This document shows, one piece after another, positions 57,701-64,000 of a DNA stretch of 64,000 nt (within the stretch, counting starts at the first letter, position 1; every line of letters begins with the position of its first letter). The notes beneath the pieces were generated by a model, which had not been told where the DNA came from, made no database searches, and saw nothing but the letters and a program-made list of their open reading frames with translations. The position numbers were made by a program, and so were the translations under genes. The DNA is from Zygnema cylindricum (lineage: Eukaryota; Streptophyta; Zygnematophyceae; Zygnematales; Zygnemataceae). The stretch is from NCBI GenBank assembly GCA_037447655.1, contig JBBHKE010000303.1:1-64000 (forward strand), in the 5' to 3' direction.

Positions 57701-58669
57701 TGTAACAAGATCTCCTACCTCTCAGAAAATCCCATTACTACAAACAATCCCAACCACACATTCCACACATTGGAAAATACATATCCACATTGGACCACAC
57801 TCACATAAGGATAAACTTTAAATTAGAAGATGCTTCTGTCCACATAACATTAGCTTGGTCTCTTGCCCTCGTGGCTCAATCCTTCTTATTAAAGTGTTTT
57901 CCACTACTCTCCACTCTTTATAATTCTATCTCATAACTACTAAAACACTATTTAGTTAGTAAGAGATTTCAATGCAAAAATGCCTTTTCTCCAATTTGGT
58001 ATTAATCGCTCAGGACCAAGATCAGTTGGAATTTCCACAAACTTTTCCAAAGGAAAAGATATCTACTCTCCTCTTACACTTCACTATTTATCCATCATCG
58101 CCCTGGACTCGCCAGGCCAGAGTCAACGCTCCGTTTTAACAGGCTTTTACCTGGGCCAATCATTGATCAGCAAAGACTCACACTGACCAATGCAAAAACG
58201 TGCAAAATCTCTTACTAACAACTTAGCACTTTACTAACCAATCAAACGTTACGTTTCACTACGTAACATTTACGTACAAAAGTGCGCGCTAAACGAAACG
58301 CGACTTCGCACGATAGTGCGTCACAAATTTCGCACACGAAACTTCCTACGAAATTCCCTTAAGTGAAAGTGACGTTTCATACTAAAGTTTGTACGAAACA
58401 AACCAGCGTGCATACTAAACGTTTCATTAGAACTCTATGAAACGTACACGCGAAATTTCGGTACTAATTTTACCCTTGACAAGTTTCAATGATACCCACT
58501 TGTTATTTGGACCCCACGCAGTCACCTAAACACACACATCGCTATAACTTTAAAAATATAACTCCAAATAGCGTGATTCTTTCCCGCACGTCTACCAAAT
58601 TTAGTACTCTATTATCATGAGACCTAAATACCCTTTTATAAACAAGTTCGATCCGCTATTACTGTTACA
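57701..58669 (-). repeat. 5' LTR of element C
   Basis: 969 bp, TGTAACAAGATCTC...ACTGTTACA, uninterrupted. It shows the empty target site of the solo LTR near 58287-58300. Confidence 0.85.
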
Positions 58670-58872
58670 AAATCCCGATGCCATTTCACGTCGACCGGAT
58701 AAGAGACGCAAAGGCAAAGCGCCTCGACTTCAACCGTGAAATTGCACTGGCTCAAAGGCGGTACGTCTACAATGTCACAAAAAGTTATGCGCCGTCACAA
58801 GCAGTTCCAAAAAATAATGTGCGACCACAGATTGTAGACGTTGACAACGGTCACAGGTATTGTCGATGTATA

Positions 58873-60053
58873 TGAAACTCTGAGACCTCCATTGGCCCTC
58901 AAAGTATGCAGATCCAAAAGAAGCTAATCTAGATAGTGCCGACTCCAAGTTAATATAAACCCAGGTGATTGACCCCTAAACAGTCACAATCCCAATATAG
59001 ATTCACCCCTGTGAAATAACACTTTCTGTGTGCTCAGTTCCACCACAGAATGCAAAGTTAGAATATGAGATTTGGACACATTCACCCACTTTGACTTTCC
59101 CTTAGAAATGCGACCACCGTGGCAGACAAAAACTCTAACCGACTACACCCTTGTGTAGTGTGGACTCCCCTGAGTCTGCAGCAAAAAGAATCACTGAAAA
59201 TGGTCAAGTAAATTGATAGTTATGGTTGGCCAAAGTTTGCCATTTATACAGGGTGCTCTCTGGGAGAGGCAGCTGCCTACCCAAAATTTTCTAAGTCCTA
59301 TTCCCTCTCTAAAACTCTATCTACTGAAGTACGGCACCAATCAAATTACTGTGTCGTACAGAAAAGTACAGGTGCCGGTGTACTTTATGTAGGGCCATTG
59401 TACGACATGGCCAAAATGTCGGCACGTGTCAAATCAGGATTAGTTCCTGTAATCTCCGGAATTCCCGTAGTCTAATGTTATCACGCCACGTGTCATCTGA
59501 CGTGGCAAATACCGTAAAACGCCAAAAATGCCTTTTCCGTGATCGCGGCGGCTATCGTGGCCGTCCGATCAAAACCGGCTATAATCCTAGCCGCTGAAAT
59601 TCGACGCGCGGTATTTGTTTCGCTATCGAAACAAATGCGCGGTATCCGTTCTGTCCCCATACCGTACTTTGTACTAAATCAAACTGTATCTATGTACTAA
59701 GTATCTATTAGCCGTTAAACGGATTAATCTACATATAACGATTTATATATTTATCGAACCCTATATATCGTAATATCTGTCATAGATTTAACGGCTAGAG
59801 CTAACGGCTAATGCGGATTGACGGACGGTAGGTACCAGGATCAATTCCTGGGTCCGTCAACTAACTTTTGGTAAGTCTACCTAATTTACCCCCCTGTCTT
59901 CTCTAGAGAGCCTAGGCAGCCATGGCTCTAGCTCCCTATCCAGCCTTCACTGACTACAACAAGTGTGGGGGCTTGGAGAGGGGAGTTAGAGGCAGACCGC
60001 CTCAGCTCTTTTTCTATCCTAATACTGACCTAGAAAATACTCAAATATCAACA
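58873..60053 (-). repeat. 3' LTR of element D
   Basis: TGAAACTCTGAGACC...CTCAAATATCAACA. Contains a hairpin (ATTTGTTTCG/CGAAACAAAT) between two GCGCGGTAT repeats near 59607-59645, and a tRNA minihelix-like hairpin at 59820-59858. Confidence 0.85.
59820..59858 (+). other. tRNA top-half-like hairpin in the LTR
   Basis: GACGGAC (59820-59826) pairs with GTCCGTC (59852-59858); inside, CCAGG-ATCAATT-CCTGG forms a 5-bp stem with a 7-nt T-loop-like loop. This has the acceptor plus T-arm geometry of a tRNA, with the D and anticodon arms replaced by 8 nt (ggtaggta). A TTTT follows within 12 nt. Antisense to the element. Confidence 0.5.
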
Positions 60054-60299
60054 CTCCCCTTATTTTCTAGTCTATTTTTCTTTCAACTTCCACAAAGAAG
60101 TAAACAAACACCCCCTCCCCTTTTTCCTTTTCTTTTTCCATTTTCCTTTTCCTTTCATAAAACTTAAGTATTTAACACAGTGCATTAAATGAACTGAAAT
60201 GATAATTGCATCACACATTTTATTTAACATCCCATTTTTCATAAATCTGAGCAAAGATTTTATCCACTTCATCACTCTTTCATCCACACACAAACCGAT

Positions 60300-62069
60300 T
60301 TACCTCTTGCGATCCAAACAGCCAGCCCCATTTCCAATCTGCAACATACACCCAGATGCTAACCCTTTTACAGGCACATCTTCACAAGTGACATCACACC
60401 AAGTAGTGATGTCAAATCCATCCACCCCCAAATATTCCCAAAAAACACTAGTCCCCACTAAGTTCCTCATAAGATCTACATCTTTCGTACTCATATTTTT
60501 ATCCATGATTATTACCCCATTTTCTGAACTTCCCTCACTCTCTCTCATGGAATTCTTTCCACTATTACTTTCTAATTTAATTCCCAATAAATATTTCTTC
60601 TCCCCTAAACCTTTAATCAAATATTTCTCTTCTCCCCTATCCTTTAAAACCTCTTCGAGTTTCACTTCTCCCCTTTCCTCGGAATCCGTTGAAGTCTCCC
60701 TTTCCGACCAGTTTTCTGGTTCCCTATTATCTATATAATTATCCATATTAATTTTATATTTCCCGTTTTCACTTATGGATCCTAGAACTGACTTTCTCAT
60801 TTCTAAGTCATACACTCTACACTCCTCGACATCCTGAAGTACCTCCTCTCTCTTTACTTCCCTTATACCTCCAAAAGCACACTGTTGCCTTCGTGCAATT
60901 ACTGTGTGCTTTTCTTTCTTCCCCATACTACTAATCCGGAGAAGCTCTAAAATATCTTCATCCTCTTTCTCCTCTTCCCCTTCTTCCTCCTCATCCACAT
61001 TCCAACTTCTAAGTTTTTCCAAACAAGGGCATTCCTCCATATAATGACCCGGTTCCCTACAAAAGAAGCAAGCCCCCTTTTTCAAAGCTCCCCTTTCTTT
61101 TCCTCTCCCTCTCTTTCCACCAAAGTTCCGATAAGGTTTACCTTTGTCTTTCTTTCTCTCATCACGCTTCCGCCCGTCACCACTGTTCCTCTCATCATGT
61201 TTCCGCTCGTCACCGCGGTTCCTCTCATCACGCTTCCGCCAATCACCACCAGCTGAAAATGCATTGACCCTGTCCTTTCCCCTACGAAGCTCCAAAGTGC
61301 TTTCCCTCACAAGAATTATCCCCATGGTAAAGCTCCAAGTCCATGAGGAGCCATCCATTGCCTGCATACGACAAATGATGTTTTCGTACTCATGTGGGAG
61401 TTTCATAAGTACTGTATTAATCTTACTCTCCTCAGATTCTACATATCCCGCACTAGTAAGCTCAAAGTATAACGCAACAATATCATTGCAAAACTCTATC
61501 ATGCTACCGCCTTTATAAACGTAGGCATCTATTTCCTGTTTTACTAATTGCTGCCTTTGAATAGTCTCACTCTTATAAATCTGAATTAGTGCTTCCCATA
61601 TCTCTGAAGCTTTGGTTAGACTTAAAAGAGTGATAGCTATCGACTTAGACACATATCTAAGTATGAGATGTTTTGCTATAGTGTTTTTGTATTCCCATAT
61701 TTTTGTGTCATTTTCTTCAGTTTTAATCCCTACATGTGGTACCATAGCTGAGAGCCTAGCTTCCCTCACCATAGGTGTCCCTTTTTCCTCCTCCCCTATT
61801 TCCCTATCCACGTAAAGATTTTTCCCTTCACCTTCCGTTGCATTTGAGCTCCGGTTGATATTCTGGGCAGCCTCAGATGAATCTCCATAGTAAGCTCCTC
61901 CAAAGCCAGGTGGCGGACATCTTACTTGTCCCGAAACAATTCCCCATAAGTGTTTCTCAAAAAGCAATCCCGCCATTGTAAACTCCCAATAGGTGAAGTC
62001 TGTTCCATCGAACATAGGCACCCTAGATGGTGGGCCCATAACCTCAAACTCTGAGACCTCCATTGGCAC
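60300..62069 (-). CDS. Gag-pol-remnant fusion ORF of element D
   Basis: 589 uninterrupted codons. Starts MPMEVSEFEVMGPPSRVPMF; its first ATG lies inside the LTR. A UBN2-type gag follows ('KIWEYKNTIAKHLILRYV', 'EIWEALIQIYKSETIQRQQL', 'EFCNDIVALYFEL', 'MKLPHEYENIICRM'), then a charged repeat (RKRDERN/GDERKHDE) and a CCHC knuckle C-FF-C-REPG-H-YMEE-C (near 61030-61070). After the protease linker (QQCAFGGIREV) the catalytic DSG is gone. Short in-frame pieces recall the IN end (VYDLEMRKSV), RT (GEKKYLLGIKLESN) and RNase H (ITTWCDVTCEDVPVKG, IGNGAGCLDRKR). It looks like a gag protein with a tail stitched from pol after in-frame deletions. Confidence 0.8.
   Translation of the reverse strand: MPMEVSEFEVMGPPSRVPMFDGTDFTYWEFTMAGLLFEKHLWGIVSGQVRCPPPGFGGAYYGDSSEAAQNINRSSNATEGEGKNLYVDREIGEEEKGTPMVREARLSAMVPHVGIKTEENDTKIWEYKNTIAKHLILRYVSKSIAITLLSLTKASEIWEALIQIYKSETIQRQQLVKQEIDAYVYKGGSMIEFCNDIVALYFELTSAGYVESEESKINTVLMKLPHEYENIICRMQAMDGSSWTWSFTMGIILVRESTLELRRGKDRVNAFSAGGDWRKRDERNRGDERKHDERNSGDGRKRDERKKDKGKPYRNFGGKRGRGKERGALKKGACFFCREPGHYMEECPCLEKLRSWNVDEEEEGEEEKEDEDILELLRISSMGKKEKHTVIARRQQCAFGGIREVKREEVLQDVEECRVYDLEMRKSVLGSISENGKYKINMDNYIDNREPENWSERETSTDSEERGEVKLEEVLKDRGEEKYLIKGLGEKKYLLGIKLESNSGKNSMRESEGSSENGVIIMDKNMSTKDVDLMRNLVGTSVFWEYLGVDGFDITTWCDVTCEDVPVKGLASGCMLQIGNGAGCLDRKR
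62028..62043 (-). promoter_or_regulatory. Half-tRNA primer-binding site of element D, inside gag
   Basis: TGGTGGGCCCATAACC on the plus strand, 16 nt equal (from memory) to the anticodon arm of plant initiator tRNA-Met, directly next to the LTR start at 62044. On the coding strand the same bases encode V-M-G-P-P. Confidence 0.7.
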
Positions 62070-63223
62070 TCAGTGTATGCAGATCCAAAAGAAGCTAATC
62101 TAGATAGTGCCGACTCCAAGTTAATATAAACCCAAGTGACTAACCCCTTGACAGTCACAATCCCAATATAGATTCACCCCTGTGAAATAACACTTTCTGT
62201 GTGCTCAGTTCCACCACAGAATGCAAAGTTAGAATATGAGATTTGGACACATTCACCCACTTTGACTTTCCCTTAGAAATGCAGCCACCCTGGCAGACAA
62301 AAACTCTAACCGACTACACCCTTGCGTAGCGTGGACTCCCTTGAGTCCGCAGCAAAAAGAATCACTGAAAATGGTCATGTAAATTGATAGTTATGGCTAG
62401 CCAAAGTTTGCCATTTATACAGGGTGCTCTCTGGGAGAGGCAGCTGCCTACCCAAAATTTTCTAAGTCCTATTCCCTCTCTAAAACTCTATCTACTGAAG
62501 TACGGCACCAATCAAATTACTGTGTCGTACAGAAAAGTACAGGTGCCGGTGTACTTTATGTAGGGCCATTGTACGACATGGCCAAAATGTCGACACGTGT
62601 CAAATCAGGATTAGTTCCTGTAATCTCCGGATTTCCCGTAGTCCAATGTGTTCACGCCACGTGTCATCTGACGTGGCAAATACCGTAAAACGCCAAAAAT
62701 GCCTTTTCTGTGATCGCGGCGGCTATCGTGGCCGTCCGATCAAAACCGGCTATAATCCTAGCCGCTGAAATTCGACGCGCGGTATTTGTTTCGCTATCGA
62801 AACAAATGCGCGGTATCCGTTCTGTCCCCATACCGTACTTCGTACTAAATCAAACTGTATCTATGTACTAAGTATCTATTAGTCGTTAAACGGATTAATC
62901 TACATATGACGATTTATATATTTATCAAACCCTATATATCGTAATATTTGTCCTAGACTTAACGGCTAGAGCTAACGGCTAATGCGGATTGACGAACGGC
63001 AGGTACCAGGATCAATTCCTGGGTCCGTCAACTAACTTTTGGTAAGTCTACCTAATTTACCCCTTGTCTTCTCTAGAGAGCCTAGGCAGCCATGGCTCTA
63101 GCTCCCTATCCAGCCTTCAGTGACTACAACAAGTGTGGGGGCTTGGAGAGGGGAGTTAGAGGCAGACCGCCTCAGCTCTTTTTCTATCCTAATACTGACC
63201 TAAAAAATACTCAAATATCAACA
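62044..63223 (-). repeat. 5' LTR of element D
   Basis: Same structure as 58873-60053. Differences are mostly C/T and G/A; one weakens the tRNA-like stem (gacgaac). The first 26 bp (62044-62069) encode the gag N-terminus. Confidence 0.85.
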
Positions 63224-63360
63224 GTATACAATCGTCACAAACGTAAGTTAAGATTTTGTCCTTACAGACATAGGGACACTTGAAAACCGGGTCTGGCGGA
63301 TCCGCGCTAAAATACAAAGTAAGTTCGCTAAGTTACAAGTACATGGGGACATACCCTAAA

Positions 63361-64000
63361 TAAGGGTTTTTTCTTGTAAAACTTAGCGCCGTACTGCCAA
63401 GGTTGCAACCGTACAAAGGAATAACACATTTGTAGAGTACAATTTGCGTCATCCTCGAATTTAGAATGTATGAAGATTTGTCGTCTTGTGTTTTTCGACC
63501 CACTTTCACGACAAAAAAAGTCATCTTCAACCTTACGCTTAACACTCATGCGCGATGTGTTTTAGAACAAGGTATTTTTGATAAACAAATAGGAACATAT
63601 ATTCACACGTGCCGTAATTTTCGATTTTCATACAATTTCCAAGGACAAAGAAAAGTACATAATTTGCTATGTTTTGTCCGTTAACGCTCGAATACGACGA
63701 AAAAAATTACACAATTTGTTTGGTTTTGTCCGTTTTCGTCCAGTACGAATTTCTTTTTTGCAAGGGTCTTCAAATTCGGATATCATTTCACGTCGACCAG
63801 ATAGGAGACGCAAAGGCAAAGCGCCTCGTCTTCAATCGTGAAACGGCACATGCTAGAAGGCGGTACGTCTACAATGTCACAGTAAGACATGCGACGTCAG
63901 AAGCAGTTCCAAAAAATAACGTGCGACCACAAATTATAGACGTTGACAACCGTCACAGGTATTGTCGACGTATAAAATTGTCATAATGGTAAGTTACGAT
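63361..64000. mobile_element. Second copy of element R, truncated by window end
   Basis: Aligns with 49630-50066 and 58675-58872: 'aagggtttt...cttgtaaaacttag.g.cgtactg', 'gcaacttaggcagt'-type block, 'cacgtcgacc.gat.agagacgcaaaggcaaagcgcctcg', 'gttgacaac.gtcacaggtattgtcga'. It begins immediately after the right end of the first copy. Left terminal repeat missing or merged. Confidence 0.65.

Larger units (their letters stand above)
50067..58669 (-). mobile_element. Ty3/gypsy (chromovirus-like) element C
   Basis: LTRs TGTAATAGAATC...GTTACA at 50067-51861 (with a solo LTR inside) and TGTAACAAGATC...GTTACA at 57701-58669, flanked by a perfect 5-bp duplication aaatc (50062-50066 and 58670-58674). 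The conventional tRNA primer site is at 57687-57698 and the polypurine tract (minus strand aaggagggg) near 51865-51875. Order gag-PR-RT-RH-IN-chromodomain. Stops and a protease active-site change indicate it is dead. Confidence 0.85.
58873..63223 (-). mobile_element. Non-autonomous copia element D (gag-only, near-identical LTRs)
   Basis: LTRs 58873-60053 and 62044-63223 (about 1,180 bp each, roughly 3% different by eye) flanked by a perfect gtata duplication (58868-58872 and 63224-63228). The 1,990-bp interior holds one 589-codon ORF, a polypurine tract (minus strand aaaataaggggag, 60054-60067) and a half-tRNA primer site. No functional RT or integrase, so movement would need a partner. Confidence 0.85.
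49613..63356. mobile_element. DNA element R (TAA-flanked, 780 bp of its own), split by C and D
   Basis: Left end GGGTGTGTCCCCATGTGC (49613) and right end ...CATGGGGACATACCC (63356) are inverted repeats, flanked by TAA (49610-49612 and 63357-63359). Its own sequence is 49613-50066, 58675-58872 and 63229-63356. Continuity is shown by the second copy at 63361-64000, which is uninterrupted at the first junction ('gggtcttcaaat..cg..atcatttcacgtcgacc') and reaches the second ('gtcgacgtata'). PIF/Harbinger-like by TSD; no transposase seen. Confidence 0.65.

Noticed and set aside
58678-58875. Conserved 65-codon protein shared with 63669-63986
   Set aside because: The two copies are parts of repeat R; differences fall at all codon positions and no start context or family is seen, so the shared frame reflects repeat homology.

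Overview
This is eukaryotic, AT-rich, repeat-dense nuclear DNA: about 23.6 kb of one large spliced gene between two blocks of nested LTR retrotransposons and small DNA transposons. The likely source is a green-lineage alga. Reasons: long Ser-Pro/Pro-Pro wall-protein linkers (pherophorin/extensin style) in the host gene; abundant Ty1/copia and chromovirus-like Ty3/gypsy elements; and primer-binding sites that, from memory, match the plant-type initiator tRNA-Met. A streptophyte such as a Chara-like alga is my guess and is not proven. There are no bacterial operons, ribosome-binding sites, CRISPR arrays or rRNA.

Layout. 1-470: truncated copia LTR. 471-675: gag scrap. 716-1456: satellite with a four-monomer higher-order repeat. 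1828-2727: copia pol remnant (E). 2728-9316: copia element A (minus) with a solo LTR (7829-8990) in its gag. 9317-15110: copia element B (minus) with another solo LTR (10089-10761). 15111-18356: 3' half of plus-strand copia element F. 18357-21157: no gene seen. 21158-44729: host gene on the minus strand; its third intron holds copia element H (36735-40586) and a 1.9-kb minisatellite. 44730-49612: gene-poor upstream DNA with MITE-like elements and simple repeats. 49613-63356: a small TAA-flanked DNA element (R), split by gypsy element C (50067-58669) and by a gag-only copia element D (58873-63223). 63361-64000: a second R copy running off the end.

Host gene. I could join 18 exons by GT-AG sites with matching phases (6,051 nt = 2,017 codons), then a proline-rich exon cut by a 667-N gap, then a last exon with two PAN/apple-like repeats. 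Order: signal peptide, NIDO domain, PKD-like and CARDB/DUF11-like beta-sandwiches, (S)PPP linker, IPT/TIG, EGF-like, Ig-like folds, a conserved unnamed block, second (S)PPP linker, PAN repeats. It looks like a secreted or wall-bound adhesion/scaffold protein.

Retrotransposons. Terminal repeats and target-site duplications (TSDs) give the insertion order: C and D entered R independently, and a copia solo LTR later entered the 3' LTR of C. In the copia elements whose 5' junction is visible (A, B, D, H), the LTR abuts a stretch resembling the anticodon arm of initiator tRNA-Met, and gag coding runs through it. Gypsy element C instead uses a conventional 3'-end tRNA primer site. Element D keeps a 589-codon gag ORF fused in frame to scraps of pol and has nearly identical LTRs, so it looks like a recently mobile non-autonomous derivative.
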